64,000 nucleotides of DNA from Paeniglutamicibacter cryotolerans (GCF_014190875.1 NZ_JACHVS010000002.1:992001-1056000), one strand, 5' to 3'; positions 18,000 through 27,515 are shown, counted from the first letter of the stretch. Notes: a model not told the origin generated them from the sequence alone. Numbers and translations are program-made.

Positions 18000-18767
18000 C
18001 TAAAACCCCTGAATTCCGCGGATCATGAGGCCCAGAAAGGTCAGGTCAGACAGGGTTCCGAAGACGTTTATTTTGAGATCTGGGTCACGCTCAAGCAGTA
18101 GGGCAGGCAACCCCGCAGCCTTAGCTCCCTGCACATCGTTGATCGGGTTGTCCCCCACATAAAGGGTTTCGCTGGGAGCGGTGCCCAACAAGGCCGCCCC
18201 GGCAAGGAATGGACGAGGATCCGGCTTCGGGGCCCCGGCCGTATCGGAGCCGACCAGCACGGTAATGCGTTCAAGGCCGGCGGCCTTGAGCTTGCCGCGC
18301 TGGTATTCCTCGACGTTGTTGCTCACCGCGCCGTAGGGAATGCCCAGGGCGTCCAGTTCGTCCAGGCAGGCGTGCACGTCGTCGAACGGCGCCCAGGAGG
18401 CGCGGATGGCTTTCTCGTAGTCCGAGCTCCAGGTTTCCAACCCAGCCGCCTCCGGGGAGGGGACGCCAACCATGGCGTAGGCGCGGTGGATGCGTTCGAT
18501 GCGCTGGCCGATGAAGGAAAGCTCCCCGGCCATATAGCGCTCATAGTGCCCCCCGCCATCCCGGGCGTAGTCGTCGGCGGCCGCGTTCCGGTCCTGCGCC
18601 CGCACGCCGGCGAAGTCGGTGGCGGTCTGCCGGTGGAATCCAGCCAGCGCTGCAGAGCGCAGGTCAACCAGTGTGTCGTCGATATCAAAGAGGACACCCC
18701 CGATCCTCGTGACCCCCGCCAGGTGGAGGGTGGCCGCCAGATCGGGGGCGTTCTCTTTGCTGCTCAT
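18000..18767 (-). CDS. HAD family hydrolase
   Basis: This 255-aa phosphatase-like protein of the HAD superfamily (subfamily IA) has motif I DIDDTLVD (nucleophile Asp), motif II VSNN, a motif III lysine in GAPKPDPRPF, and motif IV YVGDNPINDVQGA. The cap region (residues ~45-110) is alpha-helical. The substrate cannot be read from the sequence; small sugar phosphates or phosphoglycolate-like compounds are the family norm. It lies 19 bp downstream of gltX and just before the tRNA cluster. Confidence 0.88.
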   Translation of the reverse strand: MSSKENAPDLAATLHLAGVTRIGGVLFDIDDTLVDLRSAALAGFHRQTATDFAGVRAQDRNAAADDYARDGGGHYERYMAGELSFIGQRIERIHRAYAMVGVPSPEAAGLETWSSDYEKAIRASWAPFDDVHACLDELDALGIPYGAVSNNVEEYQRGKLKAAGLERITVLVGSDTAGAPKPDPRPFLAGAALLGTAPSETLYVGDNPINDVQGAKAAGLPALLLERDPDLKINVFGTLSDLTFLGLMIRGIQGF

Positions 18768-18786
18768 TGGTGTTGGCGCCCGTCCG

Positions 18787-20292
18787 TTAGCGGGTGGCCC
18801 GGAAGGCGCGCAGCCGGGCCAACGATGATTCCCTGCCCAGGATCACCATCGACTCAAAGAGCGGCGGGGAAATCTTCTTCCCCGATACCCCGGTGCGGAT
18901 CGGGCCGAAGGCGTGGCGGGGCTTGATGCCCATGCCCTCGACCAGCGCGTCCCGCAGGGCTGCCTGGATGGCCTCGGTGCTCCACTCGGGAGCCGCTTCC
19001 AGGGCGGCAATACCGGCATCCAGCACCTCTGCCGTGTTCTCCGGAAGGCCCTTCAGCGAATCGGCAGCGGGTTCGACGTCGCCATCGGCCTGGAAGAGGA
19101 ATTCGAGCATGTCGGGAGCCTCGCCCAGCAAGGTGATGCGCTCCTGGACCAGAGGAGCCGCCTCGGTGAGGACCTCGTGCTCGCGCTCGGTAAGTTCCGC
19201 CCCGACGAGGCCGGCGGCCCGCAGGTAGGGAATAAGGCGTTCGCGGAAGTCCGCGGGCTCGAGCAAACGCACGTGGGTGCCGTTGATGGCCTCTGCCTTC
19301 TTCAGGTCGAAGCGGGCGGGGTTGGAGAGCACGTTTTTCACGTCGAACTTCTCCACCAGCGTCTCGCGGCTGAAAATGTCCTCGTCGGCACTCAGCGACC
19401 AGCCGAGCAGGGCCAGGTAGTTGAGCAGCCCCTCGGGGATGAAGCCGCGGTCGCGGTGCAGGAAGAGGCTTGACTCGGGATCGCGCTTGGAAAGCTTCTT
19501 GTTGCCCTGGCCCATGACGTAAGGCAGGTGTCCGAACAGCGGCATGTACTTCGCGACGCCGATGTCGATCAGCGCGAGGTACAGTGCGATCTGGCGCGGG
19601 GTGGAAGAGAGCAGGTCCTCGCCGCGCAGCACGTGGGTGATGCCCATCAGCGCGTCGTCCACCGGGTTGACCAGCGTATAGAGCGGTTGGCCGTTGGCCC
19701 GGACCACCACGAAGTCCGGCACCGTTCCGGCCTTGAAGGTGATTTCGCCGCGGACCAGGTCCGTGAAGGTCAGATCCGTGTCGGGCATGCGCACGCGCAG
19801 TACCGGCTCGCGGCCCTCCGCGCGGTAGGCGGCCAGCAGCTCCTCGGAAAGGTCCCGGTCGAAGTTGTCGTAGCCGAGCTTCGGGTCGCGGCCGGCGGCC
19901 CGGTGGCGGGCCTCGACCTCTTCCGGGGTGGAGTAGGACTCGTAGAGGTGGCCCGCCACCTTGAGCTTGGCGATGACATCCTGGTAGATGTCACTGCGCT
20001 GTGACTGGCGGTAGGGCTCGTGCGGGCCGCCGACATTGACGCCCTCATCCCAGGTGATGCCGAGCCAGTCCAGCGCGTCGAGCAGCTGGTTGTAGCTTTC
20101 CTCGGAGTCGCGCTTCGCATCCGTGTCTTCGATGCGGAAAATCATTTTGCCGCCCGTGTGGCGGGCGTAGGCCCAGTTGAACAGGGCTGTGCGGATCAGT
20201 CCAACGTGCGGGGTGCCGGTCGGGGACGGGCAGAAGCGCACGCGCACTGGGGTTTCATCGGTCACTGTGGGAATGAGGGCTGCGTCAGTCAT
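18787..20292 (-). CDS. gltX: Glutamyl-tRNA synthetase
   Basis: GltX charges tRNA-Glu and, in organisms without GlnRS, also tRNA-Gln. The 501-aa class I enzyme has the HIGH-type signature [19 protein letters not shown] near residue 25 and the KMSKS-type KLSKRD near residue 260. The C-terminal anticodon-binding helical domain is complete. Its cognate tRNA genes lie about 1 kb downstream on the same strand, separated only by the HAD gene. Confidence 0.97.
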   Translation of the reverse strand: MTDAALIPTVTDETPVRVRFCPSPTGTPHVGLIRTALFNWAYARHTGGKMIFRIEDTDAKRDSEESYNQLLDALDWLGITWDEGVNVGGPHEPYRQSQRSDIYQDVIAKLKVAGHLYESYSTPEEVEARHRAAGRDPKLGYDNFDRDLSEELLAAYRAEGREPVLRVRMPDTDLTFTDLVRGEITFKAGTVPDFVVVRANGQPLYTLVNPVDDALMGITHVLRGEDLLSSTPRQIALYLALIDIGVAKYMPLFGHLPYVMGQGNKKLSKRDPESSLFLHRDRGFIPEGLLNYLALLGWSLSADEDIFSRETLVEKFDVKNVLSNPARFDLKKAEAINGTHVRLLEPADFRERLIPYLRAAGLVGAELTEREHEVLTEAAPLVQERITLLGEAPDMLEFLFQADGDVEPAADSLKGLPENTAEVLDAGIAALEAAPEWSTEAIQAALRDALVEGMGIKPRHAFGPIRTGVSGKKISPPLFESMVILGRESSLARLRAFRATR

Positions 20293-20344
20293 GATGAAAC
20301 CATTCTATGTCGGATCTGCGTTTCCCCGGTTCCCGGCAAAAGCG

Positions 20345-20395
20345 AAGGAGGCGCCGGGGTGCCTGCGGTGATCCGCGGCAACCCGGCGCCTCCCT
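20345..20395 (-). terminator. Strong hairpin terminator after the FAH-family gene
   Basis: The minus strand carries a near-perfect hairpin with arms AGGCGCCGGGtTGCC and GGCAcCCCGGCGCCT around a 13-base loop, then CGCTTTTGCC. It lies about 33 bp after the FAH gene stop and separates that gene from gltX. Confidence 0.75.
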
Positions 20396-20427
20396 TCAGG
20401 AGCCGATCCGGTGAGGTTCCGAAAGGC

Positions 20428-21189
20428 CTAGCGCCGGAACGTATTGGATAGCGTTCCGATGCCCTCGATCTCGACCTCGAAGCGTTGCCCCTCGGTGAGC
20501 AGGCCGACGCCGGCCGGCGTGCCGGTCAGGATGACGTCGCCCGGCAGCAGCGTAAAGGCCTGGGATGCGAGCGATACGAGTTCACGTACGCCCCACACCA
20601 GCTGCGAGGTGTTGCCTTCTTGGACGATCTTCCCGTCGAGCCGGGAGGTGATCTCGGTGTCGTCGTAATCCAGCTCGGTTTCGATCCACGGACCCAGCGG
20701 GCAGGAGCCGTCCCAGCCCTTGGCGCGGGCCCACTGGCCATCGCTGCGCTGGGCATCGCGGGCCGTCAGGTCATTGGCGCAAGTGAAGCCGAAGATGACC
20801 TCGTCGACCTTTTCCGCCGGCACGTCCTTGCAGATCCGACCGATGACCACTGCCAGTTCGCCCTCGTAGGAGATCTCCTCGGAGAAGGAGGGAAGCGTGA
20901 CCGGATCCCCCGAACCGACAACGGCGGTGTTTGGTTTCAGGAACATCAACGGGGCGGCCGGGACCTCGTTGCCGAGCTCCTTGGCATGGTCGGCATAGGT
21001 CCGGCCGAAGCAGACGACCTTGGAGCGGGGAATGATCGGGGCCAGGAGACGCACGTCCTCCAGGGCATGGCGGACGCCGGTGGGCCGGACGCCCTGGAAG
21101 AAGGGGTCGCCGGAGATCACGGCCACCTCATCGTCTTCCACTACGCCATAAAGGGGGTCACCATCGAGTACAAATCGAGCAATACGCAT
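20428..21189 (-). CDS. Fumarylacetoacetate hydrolase family protein
   Basis: This 253-aa protein of the FAH superfamily contains the metal-binding YEGELAVVIG motif (E-x-E) and the downstream TGTPAGVG signature. Family members hydrolyse or decarboxylate 2-oxo or acylpyruvate compounds in catabolism of aromatic acids and related substrates. The exact substrate is not evident. It is placed 3 bp after galE on the same strand and ends in a strong terminator, so galE-FAH may form a two-gene transcript although the functions seem unrelated. Confidence 0.9.
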   Translation of the reverse strand: MRIARFVLDGDPLYGVVEDDEVAVISGDPFFQGVRPTGVRHALEDVRLLAPIIPRSKVVCFGRTYADHAKELGNEVPAAPLMFLKPNTAVVGSGDPVTLPSFSEEISYEGELAVVIGRICKDVPAEKVDEVIFGFTCANDLTARDAQRSDGQWARAKGWDGSCPLGPWIETELDYDDTEITSRLDGKIVQEGNTSQLVWGVRELVSLASQAFTLLPGDVILTGTPAGVGLLTEGQRFEVEIEGIGTLSNTFRR

Positions 21190-21192
21190 GGA

Positions 21193-22296
21193 CTACAGCT
21201 TACTGGTTTCTTCGTCGTCCCCCGCAGCGTCCGCCGCCGGCTTAGCCGGCAGGTCCTGGTCGGGGAGCTCCTCGGACGGCTCGCTTACCGGGTAGCCCTC
21301 GGGGTTGCCCGACTGCCAGCGCCACATGTCGGTGACCATCTGCTCGAGCCCGCGTTCGGACTTCCAGCCGATCTGCTCCCGGGCCAGCGTCGGGTCCGCA
21401 TAGGAGGCCGCCACGTCGCCGGGGCGGCGGTCGGCAATCTCGTACGGGATCCCCTTCTCGGAGGCGCGGGCGAAGGCGGCGATGACTTCAAGCACCGAGG
21501 AGCCGTTTCCGGTGCCCAGGTTCCAGGCATGCAGCCCGCCGTGCACGCGCAGGTATTCAAGCGCGGCCAGGTGTCCGGCACCGAGGTCCAGGACGTGGAT
21601 GTAGTCGCGTACGCCGGTGCCGTCTGGGGTGTTGTAGTCGCTGCCGAAGACGTTGACCTTTTCGCGGCGCCCCACTGCCACCTGCGCGATGTACGGCATC
21701 AGGTTATTGGGGATCCCCTGCGGATCCTCGCCGATCCGACCCGACTCGTGCGCTCCGACCGGGTTGAAATAGCGAAGCTTGGCGATAGCCCAGCGAGGGT
21801 CCGAAGCCGCCAAGTCATTGAGCATGAATTCTATGTGCAGCTTGGTCCGCCCATAGGGGTTGGTCGCCGAGAGGGCGGTGTCCTCGGTGATGGGCAGGAC
21901 TTCGGTGTCCCCGTAAACGGTGGCCGAGGAGCTGAAGACCAGGGTGCGGACCTGATGGGCTTCCATGGCCTCGAGCAGATTGAGCGTACCGACGACGTTG
22001 TTGCGGTAGTAGTTCAGCGGCTGGGCCACGGACTCCCCCACCGATTTGAGTCCGGCAAAGTGGATCACTGCCTCCGGCCGAGCCTCGGCGAAGACAGCGT
22101 CCATGGCCTCGGTGTCCAGCAGGTCCGCCTCGTGCATCAGGGCTCGGCTGCCGGTGATCTCCGCAACACGCTCCAGCGCCTCAGGCGACGAGTTCGAGAA
22201 ATTATCAAGCACATGGACCTCATGCCCCTCCTCGAGCAGGAGCAGGACTGTATGTGAACCGATATAGCCGGCGCCGCCGGTAACGAGAATGCGCAT
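21193..22296 (-). CDS. galE: UDP-glucose 4-epimerase
   Basis: GalE interconverts UDP-glucose and UDP-galactose and supplies galactosyl donors for wall polysaccharides. The 367-aa SDR protein has the NAD-binding GGAGYIGSHTV at the N-terminus, the catalytic YGRTKLHIE (Y-x3-K) and NPVGAHESGRIGEDP. The C-terminal ~35 residues are an acidic, Pro/Asp/Glu-rich tail beyond the usual fold. AGGA sits about 7 bases before the ATG. An IS1182 element ends 14 bp upstream of the start codon, so native upstream promoter sequence is probably displaced. Confidence 0.94.
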   Translation of the reverse strand: MRILVTGGAGYIGSHTVLLLLEEGHEVHVLDNFSNSSPEALERVAEITGSRALMHEADLLDTEAMDAVFAEARPEAVIHFAGLKSVGESVAQPLNYYRNNVVGTLNLLEAMEAHQVRTLVFSSSATVYGDTEVLPITEDTALSATNPYGRTKLHIEFMLNDLAASDPRWAIAKLRYFNPVGAHESGRIGEDPQGIPNNLMPYIAQVAVGRREKVNVFGSDYNTPDGTGVRDYIHVLDLGAGHLAALEYLRVHGGLHAWNLGTGNGSSVLEVIAAFARASEKGIPYEIADRRPGDVAASYADPTLAREQIGWKSERGLEQMVTDMWRWQSGNPEGYPVSEPSEELPDQDLPAKPAADAAGDDEETSKL

Positions 22297-22309
22297 ATGT
22301 ATATCCTAG

Positions 22310-24068
22310 GTGCGTGGGTCGGTAGTCGTTTGACCAACGGCACCACCCACGAAGGAATACCGGCCCGGCCCGGCCGCCGCAGGGTCACACCACGGAGAAA
22401 AAGGCCTTCGGGCGCATCCGCCCTTCCCCGGGGCCCTCAAACCGGACCAGTGGGTTCTGGCGCGCAGCGCCAGGGCCCACCTCCGACCCTGGCTATCCGG
22501 CACCCTGGGCCCGGAACGCATGCAACTTGAGCAGGTTATGCCCTGCCGCCAACAACTTCCACTCCGCCTGCGCGTTCTGAAGTCCGCGCAACAACAAGTG
22601 CTTACCCTGACGGGTTTTGATCTGCCCGAACACCGGTTCCACGATGACCTTCCGGCGCGAGTAGATCTTCTTTCCGGGCTTGGTCTTCAGCTTCCGGGCC
22701 ATCCGCTCACCCAAGGTGGCGTTGGCCGGGATCCGGCCCCGCGGGGACTCCGGGATCGGGGTGGAGTGCTTCACCCGGGCGGTGGAGATGAAGAACCCGG
22801 TCCCATGCTCCGCCTCCATCCGCCCCGCCTCCACCAGGTTCGCCTTCGAGCAGTACCCGGCATCGGCGCTCAACGTTTTGGGCATCATGCCCAGGTTTTC
22901 CTGGACCCGCTCGACCATGGGGACCAGCTGTCCGTAATCGTTGGCCCCTTGGCCCAACTCGGCGGCAACAATGACCTGATGCCCGGCGTCCACCACCGCC
23001 TGCGCGTTATAGCAATAGTGATAGGACCCGTCGGCGGTCTTCATGATCCGCGCTTCCGGATCCGTGAAATTCCGTTGCGCCGTGGGCCTCGGTTCCGATT
23101 CCCGGGCTGCGGTGTCACCGGCACCGGTGATCTCATCATCGTCATCCCCGCGCTTGGCGGCCTTCTCTTCGGCTTCTACCCGTGCCTTGTCCGCGGCCTC
23201 CTGCTCCAAGGAAGCCCGCGCGGCGGCCATGGCCTTGGACCGGGCCTGCCGGTTGGCCAGTTCCACCGGCAGCTCGTCCCCGCGCTTACCGGGACCGAAC
23301 TTCGCATCCTCGGACTCGTCCACGGTCTTGGCCTCCGCCATCAGATCGCTGATCTCCTGGGCCAGGACCTTCTGCTTTTCGGTCAGCCGCGCGTAGGACA
23401 TCGCCTGGTGCCGAGAGGCGTTGGCCCGCAGCTTCGTTCCGTCCAGCGCGACCATCCCGAGTTTGACCATGCCCGCGGCCCGGCAGAGTTCTAGCGCCTG
23501 CAGGAACACGTTGGCCAAGGCGGCCAGGTGGCGTTGGCGGAAGCGGCCGATGGATCGGAAATCCGGGGCCTGTTGGGCAGCCAGCCAGCGCAACGCCACC
23601 ACGTCCGTGCATGCGCGCTCCAGCTGGCGGGAGGAGCGGACCCCGGTGCAGTAGCCGTAGAGCACGATGCGCAGCATCAGCCGCGGGTCGTACGGCGGCT
23701 GGCCCTTGGCCTTTTTGTGGGAGGCGTAGAACCGGGTCAGGTCCAGCTCGTTCTCGACCAGTTCGGCGATGAACCGGGCCAGGTGCCCCTCGGGCAGCCA
23801 CTCCTCCAGGGAGGGTGGCACCAGCATCACCGCATCGGGTTCAAAGGCCCTGAACCGCTTCCGCTCCCCGCCGTTGGCATCCATCAGCCCGTCATCAACG
23901 GGCTCGAGGCGCTCCACCAGGGATGCGTCGAACAAGCCGTCCTGCGGGATGGAAGAAGAAGGGGAGTTCATACCCCTCATTCTTCCAGCGACCCCTTTGC
24001 GGCCCTGGTTAATTCCTCGGCGTTTTAAGAATCATTTGAGCCCGGCCCCCGACTACCGACCCACACAC
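22310..24068 (-). mobile_element. IS1182-family insertion sequence with intact ends
   Basis: The element is 1759 bp with ~19-bp terminal inverted repeats (left GTGCGTGGGTCGGTAGTCG; right GTGTGTGGGTCGGTAGTCG on the other strand, one mismatch). It is flanked by direct CTAG copies at 22306-22309 and 24069-24072, which read as a 4-bp target duplication. One transposase gene fills it. The element looks complete and possibly active. Confidence 0.85.
22493..23980 (-). CDS. IS1182 family transposase
   Basis: This 495-aa DDE transposase has the N-terminal DUF772-type region (RFIAELVENELDL, YDPRLMLRIVLYGYCTGVRSS), a first catalytic Asp in MVALDGTKLRANAS, an internal charged insertion of about 90 residues (220-310), and the C-terminal DDE_Tnp_1-type domain with ADAGYCSKANLVEA. 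The last part ends GHNLLKLHAF, as in the family. An alternative Met at 23971 (MNSPSSS) is equally possible. The frame is undamaged. Confidence 0.92.
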   Translation of the reverse strand: MRGMNSPSSSIPQDGLFDASLVERLEPVDDGLMDANGGERKRFRAFEPDAVMLVPPSLEEWLPEGHLARFIAELVENELDLTRFYASHKKAKGQPPYDPRLMLRIVLYGYCTGVRSSRQLERACTDVVALRWLAAQQAPDFRSIGRFRQRHLAALANVFLQALELCRAAGMVKLGMVALDGTKLRANASRHQAMSYARLTEKQKVLAQEISDLMAEAKTVDESEDAKFGPGKRGDELPVELANRQARSKAMAAARASLEQEAADKARVEAEEKAAKRGDDDDEITGAGDTAARESEPRPTAQRNFTDPEARIMKTADGSYHYCYNAQAVVDAGHQVIVAAELGQGANDYGQLVPMVERVQENLGMMPKTLSADAGYCSKANLVEAGRMEAEHGTGFFISTARVKHSTPIPESPRGRIPANATLGERMARKLKTKPGKKIYSRRKVIVEPVFGQIKTRQGKHLLLRGLQNAQAEWKLLAAGHNLLKLHAFRAQGAG

Positions 24069-24616
24069 CTAGTGATCGACCCACACCCTTGCATTCATTG
24101 GCTAGGTGCGTTCGGGAATCCTGGACGGCTCTTCGGCGCAGTTGCCTGCCAGGGCTTTGGCTCGGCCAACCAGTGCAAAGCGCCTTGCTGGTTCGCCTCT
24201 TTGTCCCGCGCTCCCACGCGGCAGGGGTGCCTTGGACCTGCAGGATCCCGTCACCGCGGAACTGCACCCGGATTCCAGGCATCGGCTGGAAATTCCGCGA
24301 TGATTCGCACCCGATTACCACGGATACCCAGGACGAAAGCTAGCCCAGACCGGGCAGTTCTCCCCATGCCGCAGTGCGGACGCGAACAGCAAAGTACAAA
24401 TCCAGCAGCCACGCGGCACACATTGGCTTCGCACCTGAATTTATGTGACGCATATCTCATTTTCACGTGCCGCCTTTCGAACATTCGGTTGATGATCACT
24501 TTTCTCGCCCGTAATGTCTTCCCTTGAACGGAGCACCGACTAACCGGAAATCCATGAATCATGGCTCCGAAATCGGTCGATCTGCTTTAAAACTCGAAAC
24601 CCCCAGGGAGACCATG
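24069..24616. other. Gene-free stretch between IS1182 and the secreted-protein gene
   Basis: No convincing gene, RNA or repeat is visible in these ~550 bases. The first 4 bases are the IS1182 target duplication. The DNA becomes AT-richer after ~24430 and probably contains the promoter of the secreted-protein gene; I cannot place the hexamers with confidence. Confidence 0.5.
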
Positions 24617-25339
24617 ATGAAAAAATCACTGCTGCAGACGCTTGCAGCAACTGCCATGACCGCGGCGCTGGGCTTGACGCTCATGGGCGCCCCCGCACAG
24701 GCTGCAAGTCGTCCGGTCGACGTGACCAAGTACACGATCTCGGACGTCACCTATACCAAGGGCCAGCTCGGGTGCACACAAACCCCGGTCAAGGCCACCA
24801 TCAAGAAGTCCTCCGCCTACAAGTACTACAGCGTGCAGGCCCCCGTCACCAGGAACGGCAAACTCCTCACCACCTTGTTCTTCAGCGACCGCACCAAAAA
24901 GAACGTGGAGAAACTTCAAACCTGTCCGTTCCAGGGCACCGGAAAATTCGTGATCGGTAAGTCCAAGATCTCCGCCTACAGCGGTGACTACCGATACTCC
25001 TGGATGAACAAGACCGACGGCACCACCAAGACGTTCTACGTCCGGGGCAAGGGCTACGCCAGCCTCCTGGCCAAGCGGAGCGGCAAAAAGGTAACTTTCC
25101 AGTCCGCCGCAAAGTACTACAGCACCAAGAAATACACCAATCTCGCATACAATCCGAAGTCAGCCAAAATCCAGGTCAAGAAGGGATCCAAGTGGGTCAC
25201 GTTGAAGACCGTCAAGTTCTCAAAGGGTAAGGCAACCACCACGGCCACACTGAAGTCCTCGAAGGCGGCTCAGTTCCGCTTGACCTTCCCGAAGACCACA
25301 ACTGTCACGGGATCAACGTCAAAGGTCGTCAAGAAGTAA
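24617..25339 (+). CDS. Secreted lysine-rich protein of unknown function
   Basis: This protein of about 240 aa begins with a clear Sec signal peptide (MKKSLLQTLAATAM... ending at APAQA-A, ~28 residues). The mature part is rich in Lys, Thr, Ser and Tyr and looks all-beta, with two segments of alternating polar and aromatic residues (YKYYSVQAPV; YNPKSAKIQVKKGSKWVTLK). The second segment resembles Ig-like repeats of actinobacterial surface proteins. Two cysteines (in GCTQTP and QTCPF) could form a disulfide. The second of two tandem ATGs is preferred because AGGGAG is then 6-7 bases upstream. I do not recognise a function. Confidence 0.72.
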   Translation: MKKSLLQTLAATAMTAALGLTLMGAPAQAASRPVDVTKYTISDVTYTKGQLGCTQTPVKATIKKSSAYKYYSVQAPVTRNGKLLTTLFFSDRTKKNVEKLQTCPFQGTGKFVIGKSKISAYSGDYRYSWMNKTDGTTKTFYVRGKGYASLLAKRSGKKVTFQSAAKYYSTKKYTNLAYNPKSAKIQVKKGSKWVTLKTVKFSKGKATTTATLKSSKAAQFRLTFPKTTTVTGSTSKVVKK

Positions 25340-25606
25340 CTCTTCCATTGGCGCGGCCGGTGCTGGATTCCTTCGCAGGGGGGAAGCCACCACCGGCCTT
25401 TCGCATGTCCTGCGAGTAACGCACCCGGGAATCGGAGACGGCTCTGCCGATGCCAGACGCCGCTCTGGCCACCACCTTGGTGTGACCTGCCGAAGGATGG
25501 CTTGCGGCATGCGGCAACTGGCAGAATAGGCATTCGGCCATCAGGTTCTTGAGTGTTCCGCTTGCGCAATCCGTACCTCGCAAGCATTGGCCGTGGCGCC
25601 TCCTGG

Positions 25607-26021
25607 ATGATGGTGACGGCTTCGCTGGCTTTAGCTCTGGTGCTTGCCGGTCCCACACCCGTTCTCACCACTCCAGCAGCAACTCTTCCAGATTCGCCGC
25701 CCAGCATCCAGGCCATTGCACCGCCTGCAGCCCCCCGCCCCCATGTCGCGCGCCCCTTCGCCACAGTGGCCCTCGACCTGCATTCTGGCTGTTATGCCGG
25801 TAGCAATCGGCTCGCCAGCCCACAAGGCACGGCGCCGCGCCCTGGCAGCCAGGCAACCAGCTGCCGCTACCGGTTGGTACCGGGTAAAAGACGCCAAACG
25901 CACCGGGTGGGTCAGCGATGTGCATGTCGCCACTGTGAAAGCCTCCTCGGCAAAGAAGTCTTGGAACCACTATCTGCGACCAAGCAAAAGTGAACTGCTC
26001 CCCGAAAGTTGGACTGAATAA
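25607..26021 (+). pseudogene. Frameshifted secreted SH3b-domain protein
   Basis: One frame gives a signal peptide (MMVTASLALALVLAGPTP) and a proline-rich linker followed by an SH3b-like strand (FATVALDLHSG). A second frame, entered around 25790-25860, continues the same fold with TGWYRVKDAKRTGWVSDVHV, the hallmark end of a bacterial SH3 domain. Neither frame alone encodes a sensible protein, so at least one frameshift is present. A GTG start at 25553 is also possible. The domain normally binds wall peptides. Downstream it runs directly into a palindromic pair of IS ends at 25991. Confidence 0.6.
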
Positions 26022-26051
26022 TTCAGGTCCATGCTTTCGGGGAGCAGTTCA
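25991..26051. repeat. Abutted pair of IS3/IS150-type terminal repeats
   Basis: TGAACTGCTCCCCGAAAG and its exact inverse CTTTCGGGGAGCAGTTCA bracket only 25 bases, which themselves hold a second weaker inverted repeat (GGACTGAAT...ATTCAGGTCC). The TGaACTGcCCCcgAAAGTTGGAC pattern resembles IS150-group IS3 tips. Both tips point outward, as expected for an element that lost its entire interior. It may act as a hairpin terminator between the convergent flanking genes. Confidence 0.55.
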
Positions 26052-26102
26052 GAGGTACAGGAGCCTTACTGATTGGCTCCTTCGTGTGGAAGTGGTCCGA
26101 TT

Positions 26103-27392
26103 CTAGTCTGCGGACTCCACTGCGTTCGCATAGTAGGGGTGTCCCACCAGCTGCGCCCGCCGCCCGTCGATAAGCTCACCGATGGCCCTGATGAACTCGG
26201 CCGTGGACTCGCCCTTGTCCCGCTGCCCGAAATAGTGCTCGCGCATGGCCAGGCGCTGTTCCTTGAACGCGTCCTGGTCGATGAGCTCGATCAGGAGTTC
26301 GACGACGTCATTGCCCGGCTGCCCGTCGATGACCGGGCAGGCGCCACTGATGGGCGCATCGCGGTTCATCGCCTCGCGGTCGTTGCGGCGATCGGTCAGG
26401 ATCAACGGACGCTCCGGGCGCAGATAAAGGAAGTCGAGGCCAACGCTGGAAACATCGGCGACCAGGGCATCGACATCACCGAACAGGGCAAGGATGTCCT
26501 CCGTCAGGGCAACCACGTGCTCCCCGCCGTGGGCATTAGCCTCCTCCAGGGACGCCAGGATCGAGAGGTGGGCGTTCTTGACGCCCGCATCCGTGGAATT
26601 CCGGATCCGCGGGTGCGGCTTGTAGATGACGCGCGTTGCGGGCTCGGCCAGGAGCCGCTCGATGACCTGAGCGCCATAGAGATCCATCGACGTGTAGTTG
26701 TTGGCGCTGTTTTCACCCTCCCAGGTCGGCGCGTACATCACGGTGCGCCCCTCGAAGGCCGGCAGGATCGAGGCGTAGTCGACATCCAGCTGGGGGCGGC
26801 CGACGGGCAGCAGCCGACGTTCGTCGAAGTCCATCAGCACGGCACGGTGGCGCTCCAATGCCGCGTTTCCCGCGATCATCACGTAGTCATATGCCTTGGC
26901 CTGGTTCGAGACCATCGAAAGCTTGTCGCTCTCACCGTGGTTGATGTGCACGTGGACGAGCCGCGAGCTGCTCAGCGACTGGAAGTTGGCCACGCCGTTG
27001 TTGACGTACAGGCACAGTGAGAAGTCGTTCGCATCGTAGAGGGTAACGAGGTCTTCGAGCCTGCGGACGTAGATCTTGGGCAGGGTCGTCAGGTCCGCGA
27101 AATGACGCATGGTCGCCACCTTGCGGAAAACCAGCAGCACGGGCCGCTCCTGGTGGAGGCGTTCCAACACGGGCAGCCACTGGCGCAGCTGATAGGCCTT
27201 GGTGGAGACGTCGCTGAAGTAGACAACGATCTGCCCGGGGATGGGCACCGCATCCAATTCGTGGTTTCCGCTCGGGGTCTGCGTCAGACCGAGGGCGTTG
27301 CGAACCTTGATCCCGGTCTTGGTACGTACTGCCTTACGAGCTTTCCCGATCGCCCACGACTTCAGTCGCACTACCGCCTCTTTCCACGCCAA
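26103..27392 (-). CDS. CDP-glycerol glycerophosphotransferase family protein (single-domain)
   Basis: This 429-aa protein resembles TagB/TagF polymerases, which add glycerol-phosphate units from CDP-glycerol to a lipid-linked acceptor at the inner membrane face. Family landmarks are the VHINHGESDKLS segment (first essential His), APTWEGE around residue 220, VIYKPHPRIRN (second His) and ADVSSVGLDFLYLRPERPLIL (the DxSS-x-xxD region). It has no GT4 domain, unlike the three large paralogues downstream. The frame opens with TTG at 27392; an internal GTG about 7-8 codons later is an alternative. It ends next to the IS-end palindrome. Confidence 0.85.
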   Translation of the reverse strand: MAWKEAVVRLKSWAIGKARKAVRTKTGIKVRNALGLTQTPSGNHELDAVPIPGQIVVYFSDVSTKAYQLRQWLPVLERLHQERPVLLVFRKVATMRHFADLTTLPKIYVRRLEDLVTLYDANDFSLCLYVNNGVANFQSLSSSRLVHVHINHGESDKLSMVSNQAKAYDYVMIAGNAALERHRAVLMDFDERRLLPVGRPQLDVDYASILPAFEGRTVMYAPTWEGENSANNYTSMDLYGAQVIERLLAEPATRVIYKPHPRIRNSTDAGVKNAHLSILASLEEANAHGGEHVVALTEDILALFGDVDALVADVSSVGLDFLYLRPERPLILTDRRNDREAMNRDAPISGACPVIDGQPGNDVVELLIELIDQDAFKEQRLAMREHYFGQRDKGESTAEFIRAIGELIDGRRAQLVGHPYYANAVESAD

Positions 27393-27487
27393 GCCACCGT
27401 TCGGTGGCCTTCACCTACGATTTTGCGTACTCTCGCCGAAGCGGAACGCCGAGCATCCATCGTAGTACGCATTTTCCAGTCACAAGA

Positions 27488-27515
27488 ATGGCCCCGAACA
27501 ATGTCCGGGGCCATT
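27488..27515. terminator. Hairpin terminator downstream of ilvE
   Basis: An inverted repeat GGCCCCG / CGGGGCC with a 9-base loop, flanked by AAT and ATTTCT, lies 20-45 bp past the ilvE stop. It should end the ilvE transcript before the TagF-like gene. Confidence 0.7.

Noticed and set aside
20485..22257. 590-codon plus-strand frame opposite the FAH gene and galE
   Set aside because: The minus-strand genes have full family motifs; this frame has none.
24524..24613. Upstream ATG for the secreted protein
   Set aside because: It would put 30 polar residues before the signal peptide; the Met at 24617 has a proper Shine-Dalgarno.
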